From the NCBI RefSeq assembly GCF_003205875.1, contig NZ_PUBZ01000136.1:1-64000 (forward strand): a stretch of 64,000 bases of DNA. The letters are read 5' to 3'. This document shows positions 48,121 through 56,261 of this stretch, one piece after another (the stretch's first letter is position 1; each line of letters starts with the position of its first letter). The translations under genes were made by a program, and so were the position numbers. The notes below the pieces were generated by a model that saw only the letters and a program-made list of their open reading frames with translations, had not been told where the DNA came from and ran no database searches. The stretch is from Herpetosiphon llansteffanensis (GTDB lineage Bacteria; Chloroflexota; Chloroflexia; Chloroflexales; Herpetosiphonaceae).

Positions 48121-49515
48121 TTAGATTACGAATTCGCTGCGGCTGCGGCCACGAGCTTGCTCAATTTCGTGACGGCGATCATCATAGCCTTCGCGGCCCA
48201 TCAAGGCGTAGGTGGCGATTTTGCCAGCCTCAACCCCTGGTTGGTCAAAGGCGTTGATGTCGTACAGCTCGCCAGCAAAGGCGGTTTGCATTTCGAGCAT
48301 GTAGTAGAACTGGCCAAGCGTAAAGGCATTGACCGCTGGGAAGTGGTGGGCAATGCTTGGGCGACCAGCTTCGGCAATTGCCAACTGGGTTGCTTCGCCT
48401 TCGGCCTTGAGCAATTGGCTAAAGCTCTTGCCATCGAGATACGAAAGCTCGTTGATGTCGGGATAGGCATTGCTCAATGGCGCTTCAACTTGGAACTGAT
48501 CGACAAACAAGAAGTGCATTAATTTATCGAATGGGCCTTCTGCATACAATTGCACTTGCGAGTGTTGGTCGGTTGCACCCAACGATTTGATTGGCGTAGG
48601 GCCAACATTGACCACATTGCCAGCCCGATCAACCCGCTTGCCCAAACTTTCGGCCCACAACTGGCGGAACCAATCGGCTACATCGCGCAAACGCTGGGCA
48701 TAAGGCATCATAACGACCATATTTTTGCCCTTTTTATCGAGCAAAAATTGAATCAAGGCGCACATTGCCGCTGGGTTTTTGCGGGGGTCGCGTTCTTGGC
48801 TGCGTTTGTCGGCATAGGCAGCGCCAGCCAACAATTCATCAATATCAATGCCCGTAACTGCCGCAGGGAACAAGCCAACCGAGCAAAGCTCCGAGAAACG
48901 CCCGCCAACGCTTGCTGGAATTGGCAGCGTTGGATAGCCTTCACGATCAGCAATTTGGCGCAAAGCTCCCTTTTTGGGATCAGTGGTCAGCACCAAGTGA
49001 TCGACCAATTTATCGTGGCCGAGGCGTTTGGCCAAAGCTTCGCGGAAGTAGATGAAGGATGCCATGGTTTCGGCGGTCGTGCCCGATTTGGTGATCACAT
49101 TGAAGACGGTGCGCTCAAGATCAAGCACATCGAGCAAACCAGCGTTCAATTCGGGGTCGACGTTATCGGGTACAAACAGGGTTGGGCCACGGCGCAATTC
49201 ACGCGGCAAATTATTGTAAAACGGGTGTTGGAGAGCCGTTTGGGTTGCGATTGGGCCAAGTGCTGAGCCACCAATGCCTAAAACAACCAAGGTATCGGCG
49301 CGGGCGCGCACAGCTTGGGCTTGAGCAATAATTTCACTCGTATCTTGGTATGGCAGATCCATCCAGCCTAATTCGGCGCGTTGAGCGTAAACCGCCTCAA
49401 TCGCGGCGGCGGCATGGGGCAATGCTGCCTCAATTTCAGCCTCGGTTAATCCATGTTCACCAATCACATCGGCCATCACATTGTTGTAATCAAAGCGAAT
49501 AGCTTGAGTACTCAT
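48121..49515 (-). CDS. pgi: Glucose-6-phosphate isomerase
   Basis: A 464-residue cytoplasmic isomerase of glycolysis. VVLGIGGSALGPIATQTAL, NVITKSGTTAETMASFIYFR (phosphate binding), VGGRFSELCSVGLFPAAVTG, and the C-terminal SIAHHFPAVNAFTLGQFYYM are family segments; length is that of the shorter bacterial PGI group. ATG 49515 has AAGGAG 4-5 bp upstream; the upstream in-frame codons lack an RBS. It faces the membrane-protein array. Confidence 0.95.
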   Translation of the reverse strand: MSTQAIRFDYNNVMADVIGEHGLTEAEIEAALPHAAAAIEAVYAQRAELGWMDLPYQDTSEIIAQAQAVRARADTLVVLGIGGSALGPIATQTALQHPFYNNLPRELRRGPTLFVPDNVDPELNAGLLDVLDLERTVFNVITKSGTTAETMASFIYFREALAKRLGHDKLVDHLVLTTDPKKGALRQIADREGYPTLPIPASVGGRFSELCSVGLFPAAVTGIDIDELLAGAAYADKRSQERDPRKNPAAMCALIQFLLDKKGKNMVVMMPYAQRLRDVADWFRQLWAESLGKRVDRAGNVVNVGPTPIKSLGATDQHSQVQLYAEGPFDKLMHFLFVDQFQVEAPLSNAYPDINELSYLDGKSFSQLLKAEGEATQLAIAEAGRPSIAHHFPAVNAFTLGQFYYMLEMQTAFAGELYDINAFDQPGVEAGKIATYALMGREGYDDRRHEIEQARGRSRSEFVI

Positions 49516-49616
49516 GACACTCCTTATCGTTGCGAAAGTGGGTCTTTGTAGCAGGCTGCTGCGGTGCAGTTTCTGGCTTCGTTGCCAAGCGACCAACTAT
49601 GCCCATCGTACCATAC

Positions 49617-49925
49617 TCAGTAGCTGCTGGTGGTAGTATTCTCTTCACCAGCCACAAGCGTGCCACCATTGATCTCGCAATTAATGAGTTGGCGCTTGGC
49701 ATTGAACACGGCTTCAAGCTCGATGCGGCTGTAGCAGCGGTCGTCAACCAGGGTTTTGCGCACAAAGAAGTTGTCGTCATCATCGCGCTGCGACAGATCG
49801 TTGCGGCTATCGATGCGCAGCCGAATGACGCTGCCACAGCGTTTGCAACGCACCTGCAAATAAATTCCAGCATCGCTGGTTGATTGGCTGCTGCCACCAC
49901 CAAAAAGCTTGCGAAAAAAACTCAT
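49617..49925 (-). CDS. Small zinc-ribbon-like conserved protein
   Basis: A 102-residue protein beginning FFRKLFGGGSSQSTS. GIYLQVRCKRCGSVIRLRID has a CxxC pair, followed by RNDLSQRDDDDNFFVRKTLVDD, DRCYSRIELEAVF and LINCEINGGTL, which could supply the second pair of cysteines. It is probably a structural zinc protein; function is unknown. AGGGGG lies 5 bp before the ATG. Confidence 0.7.
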   Translation of the reverse strand: MSFFRKLFGGGSSQSTSDAGIYLQVRCKRCGSVIRLRIDSRNDLSQRDDDDNFFVRKTLVDDRCYSRIELEAVFNAKRQLINCEINGGTLVAGEENTTTSSY

Positions 49926-49939
49926 AAATACCCCCTATG

Positions 49940-50140
49940 CAAGGATGAAGGATGAGGGATGAAGTCAAAATCAAAAGGCAAAAGGCAAAAGTCAGAAAGC
50001 CCAATCCTCAACGTCGGGGCCAATCTGTGGCTAAAAACTTAACCTTCGCGCGCTTCGTTTTCTTTGCGGTTTCAAACCTTCGTGCAATTCGCAGATCAAC
50101 CAACTATGCCTGCTCTCCGATCCCCAACCCCCGACTCCTG
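49940..50140. repeat. Intergenic repeats between zinc-ribbon and UbiB-like genes
   Basis: AAGGATGAAGGATGAGGGAT (49943-49962), then AAAAGGCAAAAGGCAAAAG, GTGGCTAAAAACTTAACC, CTTCGCGCGCTTCGTTTTCTTTGCGGTTTC and TTCGTGCAATTCGCAGATCA units (50045-50100). All are members of repeat types found elsewhere in the window. No gene is seen. Confidence 0.8.
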
Positions 50141-50144
50141 ACCC

Positions 50145-51833
50145 CTAGTTTTGATTAAATCTTGGCAACAAGGCCCAGAGCAGCAAGCCACCTGCCAGCC
50201 ACCACATCCAAGGGTTGTGCTGCTGCATGGTTTGCAAAATACTGGCGCTGATGAGCAGTGCACTAGCAGCGATGCCAGCAGTAAGCCGCGTAAATGCTCG
50301 TTCGATGCGTTTGGTCGTGCGCTCAAGTTTAACAATCTCGGTGCGCACTTGCAGATCGCCTTGGGCGGCCTTGGCATAAAATTGCTTGGCATGGCGCGGA
50401 ATTTGGCTCAGATCAGTAATTAATTCGCGGCCTTCATTGACCACTCGTTCGCGCAGATCGCGGCCATTGGTTTGCTCACGAATAAAGCGCAAGGCAAAAG
50501 GCTTGGTCACGCTGAAAATATCGAAATCTGGCGCTAAACCAGCAGCCACGCCACCGATAATCCCAACCGTGCGCCCTAAAAAGAGCAACGATTGTGGCAA
50601 TTGAAACGGCAAATCATACAGCAATTCGCTTAATCCGCCGACGAAGCCCTCAACATCAATTTGTTGCAACTCGCGAATCGTGCGGCCATAGGTATAGGAA
50701 AACCAAATTTCCAAGGCTTGGCGCAATTGCTGGTCGTTGGCGCTGGCCATCACCACGCCAATCGAACGAGCGCCGTCGATCATGCGTTGTGGTTCGCGCA
50801 TCACCACGCCGGCAGCAATCGTGGCGAGGCCATCCATCACATGTTGGGGAATCGCATCGACCATGCCAAAATCGAGGAAGGTAATGACAAAGGCGCGTTT
50901 GCCATTGGCCAACGGCTCACCAACAGGCCGCACAAACAAATTGCCTGGGTGCGGGTCGGCGTGAAAAAAGCCATCAGTAAAACATTGTTGCAAATAGGCC
51001 AAATAGAGCTTTTCGGCCAAATCGAGGCGATCGATACCTGCTGCATCAAGCGCCGCATATTCCGAAATTTTAATGCCCTCGATGCGTTCCATCACCAAAA
51101 TGCGCTCGGTTGAGTGCTCGCGATAGATTTGGGGCACGTAAATATGTTCGCTGCCTGCAAAATTACGCCGAAAGCGCTCGGCATGCTCGGCTTCGCTCAG
51201 GTAATCAAGCTCGCGCAAGGTGATGCGTGAGAATTCTTCGATCAGCGCAGGCAAATCGGTGCGGCGGCGAATCGGGCCATAATATTGCATCCAACCAGCA
51301 ACCCAGCGCAGCGCGGCAATATCGATCGCCACAAATTGCTCGATCTGTGGGCGTTGAATTTTAATCGCAATTGGCTGCTCGTCGTGGAGTGTAGCAAAAT
51401 GCACTTGGCCAAACGATGCCGCAGCAACTGGCTGACGCTCAAAATGAGCAAAAATCTGGCTGAGCGGTTGGCCTAATTCAGCTTCGATCGTGGCTTGAAT
51501 CAGGCCAAAGGGCACAGGCGAAACTTCATCTTGCAGGCCAATTAAATCTTCAACAACTTCTGGCGGCAGCACATCGACCCGCGTTGAGGCAAATTGACCA
51601 AGTTTGATCATTACGCCGCCAAGGTCGATCGCCAAATCGCGAAAACGCCGCGAAAAACGCCGATAGCGCTCGATCCGCGTGCGATCCGCGTACCAGCGAA
51701 ACCAAAATTGCCGTCCGAGCAACAGATCCCAGACGATGATATGGGCGACTAAGCGCACAAAAAACCACGCGACGCGGAAGAAACGGCGGCGACGTGGAAC
51801 TTTCGGTAACGACACCAACTCTGTTTTACTCAT
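50145..51833 (-). CDS. UbiB/ABC1-family protein kinase-like protein
   Basis: A 562-residue protein. VEDLIGLQDEVSPVPFGLIQ, the Ala-rich nucleotide loop VAAASFGQVHFATL with KIQRPQIEQFVAID (conserved Lys), YLQQCFTDGFFHADPHPGNL and ITFLDFGMVDAI (metal-binding DFG) mark the UbiB/ABC1 atypical kinase family. Two membrane helices lie near the C-terminus (AASALLISASILQTM; MWWLAGGLLLWALL). The family supports quinone or lipid metabolism; quinone genes are not nearby. TGCTATAAT stands 7 bp ahead of the ATG, so the message may be leaderless. Confidence 0.9.
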   Translation of the reverse strand: MSKTELVSLPKVPRRRRFFRVAWFFVRLVAHIIVWDLLLGRQFWFRWYADRTRIERYRRFSRRFRDLAIDLGGVMIKLGQFASTRVDVLPPEVVEDLIGLQDEVSPVPFGLIQATIEAELGQPLSQIFAHFERQPVAAASFGQVHFATLHDEQPIAIKIQRPQIEQFVAIDIAALRWVAGWMQYYGPIRRRTDLPALIEEFSRITLRELDYLSEAEHAERFRRNFAGSEHIYVPQIYREHSTERILVMERIEGIKISEYAALDAAGIDRLDLAEKLYLAYLQQCFTDGFFHADPHPGNLFVRPVGEPLANGKRAFVITFLDFGMVDAIPQHVMDGLATIAAGVVMREPQRMIDGARSIGVVMASANDQQLRQALEIWFSYTYGRTIRELQQIDVEGFVGGLSELLYDLPFQLPQSLLFLGRTVGIIGGVAAGLAPDFDIFSVTKPFALRFIREQTNGRDLRERVVNEGRELITDLSQIPRHAKQFYAKAAQGDLQVRTEIVKLERTTKRIERAFTRLTAGIAASALLISASILQTMQQHNPWMWWLAGGLLLWALLPRFNQN

Positions 51834-51840
51834 ACTCGGT

Positions 51841-51849
51841 ATTATAGCA
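51841..51849 (-). promoter_or_regulatory. Extended -10 promoter abutting the UbiB-like start codon
   Basis: On the minus strand TGCTATAAT is followed by 7 bases and then ATG (51833). The transcription start would fall at the ATG itself, and no RBS lies between. Confidence 0.6.
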
Positions 51850-51889
51850 GGCTAGGGATTCAGACGTAAGGAATCAAGTGCGTAGTGTA

Positions 51890-52115
51890 AGAACATAGAG
51901 CAGAGAGCATAGAACATAGGGGTCAGGGATGAAGGATGAGGGATAAAGGATGAAATGTGGTGGCATAGCAGGATAATCATACTAATCTGTGGCAATCTGT
52001 GGCTAAAATAATTATTCGTGGAATTCTTGCAATTCGTGACGAAAACAGCCTTCGCGATCTTCGTGTTCTTCGTGGTTTCGGCTCCTCATGCCCTTCGTGC
52101 TGTTCGTGGATCGAT
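51890..52115. repeat. Intergenic repeats upstream of the methyltransferase
   Basis: AGAACATAGAGCAGAGAGC (51891-51920), GATGAAGGATGAGGGATAAAGGATGAA (51926-51953), CTGTGGCAATCTGTGGCTAAA (51983-52006) and several TTCGTG/TTCTTCGTGGTTTC units (52017-52111). All match families found at 22675, 38972 and 49940. Confidence 0.8.
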
Positions 52116-52116
52116 A

Positions 52117-52125
52117 TGCTACACT
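52117..52125 (+). promoter_or_regulatory. Extended -10 promoter of the methyltransferase gene
   Basis: TGCTACACT (TGn plus TACACT) lies about 44 bp ahead of the chosen start, directly after the repeat region. Confidence 0.45.
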
Positions 52126-52169
52126 GGATTAGCGTCAAAATTTGTAGATCTATGGAAAGGGTTCTCTCA

Positions 52170-52805
52170 ATGCCCGATGGAAATGCGTATGATCAGGCCT
52201 ATTATGCAATGTCGCGGCCTGAAGCTGGGCGCAAAAGCCTCGTTGATACCTTGCGCGACCGTTACATTCGCCGCCATGTGTTGCGCTTTCGCCAAACTGG
52301 CCGTTTGTTGGATATTGGCTGTGGCTTAGGTTTGTTTTTGCAATCGATGACCCCGCCATTTGAGCCGTTTGGCACCGATATTTCGGCCTATGCTGTGGCT
52401 CAAGCCCAACAACGTATGCCCAATGCCAAGTTGTTTGTTGGCAGTATTTTGGATGGCATTCCATTTAGCGTTAATTTCGATGTGATTACGGCGATTAATG
52501 TGGTCGAGCATTTGGAGCAACCAGCCTTGGCCGTTGCCGCCATTCGCGAACGCTTGCAATTGGGCGGTTTGTTTGTGGCCCACTTGCCAACGATTGGCAA
52601 CCGCCTGCAAGCGCGCATCTATCGCGGCTCGTATGATGCCGACCCAACCCATATCTATCGGCCAAGTGGCCGTGAGTTTCGCGGTGTTGCCGAGGCAGCG
52701 GGCTTCAAAACGGTGTTTGAAACTTACTCGCCGTTTGCACCAGCGCTGCTCTGGCGCAACCTGCCTTGGCATCCAGCCTATTTGGCAATTTTTCAAGCGC
52801 GCTAA
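52170..52805 (+). CDS. Class I SAM-dependent methyltransferase
   Basis: A 211-residue protein of the Methyltransf_11/23 type. LLDIGCGLGLFLQSM is the SAM-binding motif, GTDISAYAVAQAQQRM the acidic-loop segment, FDVITAINVVEHLEQPALAV the post-II motif (INVVEH), and LGGLFVAHLPTIGN the motif III region. ATG 52170 is preferred because AAAGG lies 9 bp upstream; an ATG at 52152 has none. Substrate unknown. Confidence 0.85.
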   Translation: MPDGNAYDQAYYAMSRPEAGRKSLVDTLRDRYIRRHVLRFRQTGRLLDIGCGLGLFLQSMTPPFEPFGTDISAYAVAQAQQRMPNAKLFVGSILDGIPFSVNFDVITAINVVEHLEQPALAVAAIRERLQLGGLFVAHLPTIGNRLQARIYRGSYDADPTHIYRPSGREFRGVAEAAGFKTVFETYSPFAPALLWRNLPWHPAYLAIFQAR

Positions 52806-52813
52806 TTTGCCCA

Positions 52814-52860
52814 ATTCCTTCATCCCTCGCTTGCGTTGAGCTGGTTGAGGGTGAAGGAAT
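52814..52860. terminator. Imperfect hairpin between convergent genes
   Basis: ATTCCTTCATCCCTC (52814-52828) pairs with GAGGGTGAAGGAAT (52847-52860) with one bulge and an 18-base loop. It separates the methyltransferase from the histidine kinase; the arms belong to the CATCCCTC repeat family. Confidence 0.7.
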
Positions 52861-52864
52861 CACG

Positions 52865-54133
52865 TTATTTCGGCAGCTTAATCAGCATGGTTGTGCCAGT
52901 GCCAAGTTTACTTTGAGCCTCAAGCGTGCCATTATGCGCTTGGATAAGCGCTTGCGCAATCGATAAACCAAGCCCATTGCCTCGTCCGCCAGCCACTCGT
53001 GCACTATCCACCCGATAAAAACGCTCGAAAATATGCGCCAAATGCTTGGGATCGATGCCTTTGCCCGTGTCGATTACGCTAATTTGATAGCTACTTGCTT
53101 GGCGTTCTGCATGAATCACAACACTGCCACCGCGCGGCGTATGCGCAATTGCGTTATCCAATAAAATTAATAACACTTGGCGCAAACGAGTGCGATCAGC
53201 CTTGATCTGGCCCTCTGCATGGGCGACCCGCACCTCAACCCCAGCATCGTGGGCCAAGCGCTGAGCTGCATCGGCAACATCGTGGCATAACTCAGCCAGA
53301 TCAACTTCTGCGCGCTGCAAGCTCGTTTTCGCTGCATCCAAGCGCGAGAGCAAGAGCAAATCTTCAACCAAGCGCCCCATATGGTAGGTTTCGGCCAAAA
53401 TATCTTCTAGCAATTCGTGTTGCTCGGCGGAGTCGGTCGATTCGCGGAGGGCAATTTCGCTGCTGGCACGCATCAAGGTTAGCGGCGCACGCAATTCGTG
53501 GCTGGCATTGGCGATAAAGGCTTGTTGACGCTCCCACGCTTGTTGCGCCGGTCGCAACGAACGCCCAGCTAGCCACCAACCAAACCAGCCCAAAACCACC
53601 ACACTGCCAGCCCAAAGCGCTACCAAGCCCGTTAATAAGGTGTTGAGCGCTGCTTCTTGTTCGTTGAGCACCCGCCCAACTTGCAAAAACGCTGGGCCAT
53701 CGGCGCGGGTTAATTGTTCGGTCAGCAGCTCAACCCGCGTACCATCAGCCAAACTGATCGTGCGCAGATCGAGCTTGCCAGCACGGGCTGCTTCAATCGC
53801 CGCTTGGTCTGGCTGAATTGGCGGATTCCACGGATTAGGATTAAAGACTTGGCCGTTTTGATCGATGGTAAAGACAAAAGTGCTCGCCAATGTGCCATTA
53901 TCAACAGGCCGTTCGTCGGGCAATTGCTGCGGGCGATAGGCTTGCAAGGCTGGCGGCAAGGGCGCTGCCAATTGCTCAAACTCCAGCGTCATGCGTTCGA
54001 GCAAGGCACGTTCGGTCGCAAAGCGAAAATAGCGCACTGTCATCCAATAGACGCTGCCACCAACCGCCGCCAACAGGAGCAACGCGGTGCAGGCATAAAT
54101 CAGGGTCAAGCGCCAGCGCAAACGATTAAGCAT
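52865..54133 (-). CDS. Two-component sensor histidine kinase
   Basis: A 422-residue membrane kinase. A first helix (LTLIYACTALLLLAAVGGSVYW) and a second (LLTGLVALWAGSVVVLGWFGWWLAG) flank an extracytoplasmic domain of about 125 residues. No HAMP domain is seen. The kinase core has the phosphoacceptor box FIANASHELRAPLTLMRA, N-box LILLDNAIAHTP, DTGKGIDPKHLAHIFERFYR and GGRGNGLGLSIAQALIQAH. Its start overlaps the response-regulator stop by 8 bp (ATGCTTAA), so it is coupled. It is the cognate partner of the regulator at 54126. Confidence 0.93.
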   Translation of the reverse strand: MLNRLRWRLTLIYACTALLLLAAVGGSVYWMTVRYFRFATERALLERMTLEFEQLAAPLPPALQAYRPQQLPDERPVDNGTLASTFVFTIDQNGQVFNPNPWNPPIQPDQAAIEAARAGKLDLRTISLADGTRVELLTEQLTRADGPAFLQVGRVLNEQEAALNTLLTGLVALWAGSVVVLGWFGWWLAGRSLRPAQQAWERQQAFIANASHELRAPLTLMRASSEIALRESTDSAEQHELLEDILAETYHMGRLVEDLLLLSRLDAAKTSLQRAEVDLAELCHDVADAAQRLAHDAGVEVRVAHAEGQIKADRTRLRQVLLILLDNAIAHTPRGGSVVIHAERQASSYQISVIDTGKGIDPKHLAHIFERFYRVDSARVAGGRGNGLGLSIAQALIQAHNGTLEAQSKLGTGTTMLIKLPK

Positions 54134-54806
54134 ACTCGCTCACCCAGCGATAGCCAACGCCGCGCACGGTTTGAATCGGATCGCGCTTGCCTGCTTGCTC
54201 AAGTTTGCGCCGCAAATAGGAAACATAGACATCGACCATCGACGGTTGCACATCACGCTCATACGACCAAACATAATCAAGCAATTGTTGGCGGCTCAGG
54301 GCTTGGTTGCTATTGCGAATCAAACATTCGAGCAAATTCCATTCGGTTGCTGTGAGATCCAATTGTTGCTCTGCTCGCCGCGCAGTGTGCGCCCGTAAAT
54401 CAAGCACAAGCTCACCTGAGCGCAATTCTTCGCTATTTAGATTGGTATTGAAGCGGCGACCCAAAGCCCGTACCCGTGCTAACAATTCCTCGAAGGCAAA
54501 CGGCTTGCTCAAATAATCATCGGCCCCGCTATCCAAGCCAGCAACTCGATCTTCGATTTGGCTACGGGCAGTGAGTAATAGCAAACTCGTATTAAGTTTG
54601 GCGGCGCGAATTGCCCGACAAATGCTCGGGCCATCGCGTTCAGGCAGCATCCAATCGATCACCGCCACATCATACATGCCATGCAGCGCCATATCCAAGC
54701 CACTATCGCCCTCGTAGGCCACATCGACAAGATGGTGCTCATCACGCAGTGCTCGCTCGATCAAGCGAGCCAATTTGCGATCATCTTCTATCAACAACAC
54801 GCGCAT
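54126..54806 (-). CDS. OmpR-family response regulator
   Basis: A 226-residue regulator. The receiver domain has LLIEDDRKLARLIERAL, VAVIDWMLPERDGPSICRAI (phosphoacceptor Asp) and the conserved Lys in DDYLSKPFAFEEL. The winged-helix output domain covers about 130-226: LDLTATEWNLLECLIRNSN, WSYERDVQPSMVDVYVSYLR and PIQTVRGVGYRWV. The ATG at 54806 follows AAGGAAG by 4-5 bp. The array of 11-bp direct repeats at 54853-54885 lies directly upstream, suggesting autoregulation and control of the divergent operon. Confidence 0.95.
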   Translation of the reverse strand: MRVLLIEDDRKLARLIERALRDEHHLVDVAYEGDSGLDMALHGMYDVAVIDWMLPERDGPSICRAIRAAKLNTSLLLLTARSQIEDRVAGLDSGADDYLSKPFAFEELLARVRALGRRFNTNLNSEELRSGELVLDLRAHTARRAEQQLDLTATEWNLLECLIRNSNQALSRQQLLDYVWSYERDVQPSMVDVYVSYLRRKLEQAGKRDPIQTVRGVGYRWVSEYA

Positions 54807-54852
54807 GCTGCTTCCTTTGTGATTCGGGTAGGTCACGCTAGTTTAATCATTA

Positions 54853-54915
54853 ATTCTTGGAAGATTCTTGGAAAATTCTTGGAAAATTCATAGCCAGCGT
54901 CAAGAATATTCCAAG
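54853..54915. promoter_or_regulatory. 11-bp direct-repeat operator array in divergent region
   Basis: ATTCTTGGAAG, ATTCTTGGAAA and ATTCTTGGAAA follow one another without a gap at 54853-54863, 54864-54874 and 54875-54885, with a partial fourth (ATTCAT). On the opposite strand CTTGGAATATTCTTG (54901-54915) gives the same motif with the same 11-bp period. Tandem sites spaced one helical turn apart are typical for OmpR-family regulators; the gene for one starts 47 bp away. Confidence 0.75.
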
Positions 54916-54962
54916 CAATGCTTGCTATGCTTGGGTCAGATGTTCGACAACAGGAGGTTTTG

Positions 54963-55814
54963 ATGAAACCCAAGTTTGCACTTTTAATTGCCGCCGTGCT
55001 GACAGCCTTTGTTTTGGTGATTGTAGCTGGCGTTGTTCGTTCGTTGGCTCAGCCAAGCCCAATTGAATTGGCCGCAGGCTTGGATAATAGCCTGCCAAAC
55101 GATAATGCTGCTCAAGCAACCGCAACCGTTCAGGCCTATCAACAGCAATTGTTGGAAGCCAACCAACGCATCGAAGAAGCTAACCGCACTATCGACGAGG
55201 CGAATGCTCGGTTGCAAGAGCCAATCGTGGTGCGCGAGCCTGCTCCGGCCCAACAGCCAATTGCCCAAGTGCCAAGCCAACCGCAGCCAGCAGCCCAAGA
55301 TCCATTGCCAGCAACTCAAGCACCTGCCGTGCCGCAATATCCAATTTCTGCTGAGCAAGCAGGCCTATTGGCTTTAGCGGCTGCACCTGGCGCAAGCTTG
55401 TTGGCAACGCCAGAGCTGGTTAATTATGCTGGCACAGCTGCCTACGAAGTGCGGCTTGATCGTGGCTTGGTGTATATCGATGCCACGACTGGAGCCGTGT
55501 TGGCCAATAATGCCGTGGCCTCGCCAACCCAAGCGCCAGTACCAACCAACGCTCCCGCACCATCAACCATCTCGGCGGATGCAGCTGCCAGCGCTGCTGT
55601 GGCCTACCTTGGCGGCGGAACGGTCGAGCGGGTTGAGTTGGAAGAAGAGCATGGCGCGTTGGTGTATGAAGTTCGCTTTGCCAACGATAGCCGCGTCTAT
55701 GTCGATGCCTATAGCGGCAGCGTCGTTTACGCCAAAGTTGAATCATCAAAAGATAGTAGTGGCAGTGGTGGCGATGATAAAAAAGACGACGATAAAAAAG
55801 ACGATGATAAATAA
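54963..55814 (+). CDS. Exported protein with two PepSY-like domains
   Basis: A 283-residue protein with an N-terminal membrane anchor or signal (FALLIAAVLTAFVLVIVAGVV), a helical Gln/Glu/Ala stretch (about 45-75), a Pro/Gln-rich linker, and two PepSY-type domains: about 120-180 (YPISAEQAGLLALAAAPGAS; DRGLVYIDATTGAVLAN) and about 202-262 (ISADAAASAAVAYLGGGTVE; DSRVYVDAYSGSVVYAKV). It ends in a DDKKDDDKKDDDK tail. PepSY domains often accompany redox membrane proteins and peptidases. AGGAGG lies 5 bp before ATG 54963. First gene of the redox operon. Confidence 0.85.
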   Translation: MKPKFALLIAAVLTAFVLVIVAGVVRSLAQPSPIELAAGLDNSLPNDNAAQATATVQAYQQQLLEANQRIEEANRTIDEANARLQEPIVVREPAPAQQPIAQVPSQPQPAAQDPLPATQAPAVPQYPISAEQAGLLALAAAPGASLLATPELVNYAGTAAYEVRLDRGLVYIDATTGAVLANNAVASPTQAPVPTNAPAPSTISADAAASAAVAYLGGGTVERVELEEEHGALVYEVRFANDSRVYVDAYSGSVVYAKVESSKDSSGSGGDDKKDDDKKDDDK

Positions 55815-55825
55815 GGAATAACCGT

Positions 55826-56251
55826 ATGAGTAATGCTTCTAAACGCCGTGGCAGTTTGCTGCTCAATACCAGCATGAGTGTGGCCGCCGTGGCTGCAACT
55901 TTGAGCGGTTGGGCAGTCTTATCCAACCAACAAACAACGCCGAGCAATGAAATTGCGACTCCTGAGCCAATTGTGATTGTTGCCGAAGCGCCAGCAGTTG
56001 AGCTACCAGTTTTGCCAACCGTCGTGCCGCTTACCAGCAATAGCCCGCGCATTATCCGCATTCCCAATGCGAGCGCTGGTGGTAGCAGCCAGCCTAGCAC
56101 ACCCAACCAACGTGCGCCAGCAACGGGTGGCAATGGCGGTAGTGCCCCAAGCCAAGCGGCTCCACCACCATCAGTGCCACGCCAAGTTGCGCCAGCGCCA
56201 GCCCCAGCCGCTCCTGCTGTGCCATCACGCGATACTCGTTCATCACGCTAA
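55826..56251 (+). CDS. Pro/Ala/Ser-rich small exported protein
   Basis: A 141-residue protein with one hydrophobic helix near the N-terminus (LLLNTSMSVAAVAATLSGWAVL) and then about 100 residues low in sequence complexity (Pro, Ala, Ser, Thr, Gln). It ends SRDTRSSR. No domain was recognised. It lies 11 bp after the PepSY gene stop and 10 bp before apbE, so it belongs to the operon. An FMN-attachment motif (S/T-G-A-T) is not visible. AAGGA precedes ATG 55826. Confidence 0.65.
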   Translation: MSNASKRRGSLLLNTSMSVAAVAATLSGWAVLSNQQTTPSNEIATPEPIVIVAEAPAVELPVLPTVVPLTSNSPRIIRIPNASAGGSSQPSTPNQRAPATGGNGGSAPSQAAPPPSVPRQVAPAPAPAAPAVPSRDTRSSR

Positions 56252-56261
56252 AAGGTGCTTT

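Noticed and set aside
49530..49883. 117-residue plus-strand frame opposite the zinc-ribbon gene
   Set aside because: The minus-strand frame has a good RBS and CxxC motifs; the plus-strand frame has neither.
55826..56251. Pro-rich protein as covalent FMN carrier for ApbE
   Set aside because: No D-x-x-(S/T)-G-A-(T/S) attachment motif can be seen; the DATTGAV and DAYSGSV segments of the preceding protein are ordinary PepSY sequence.
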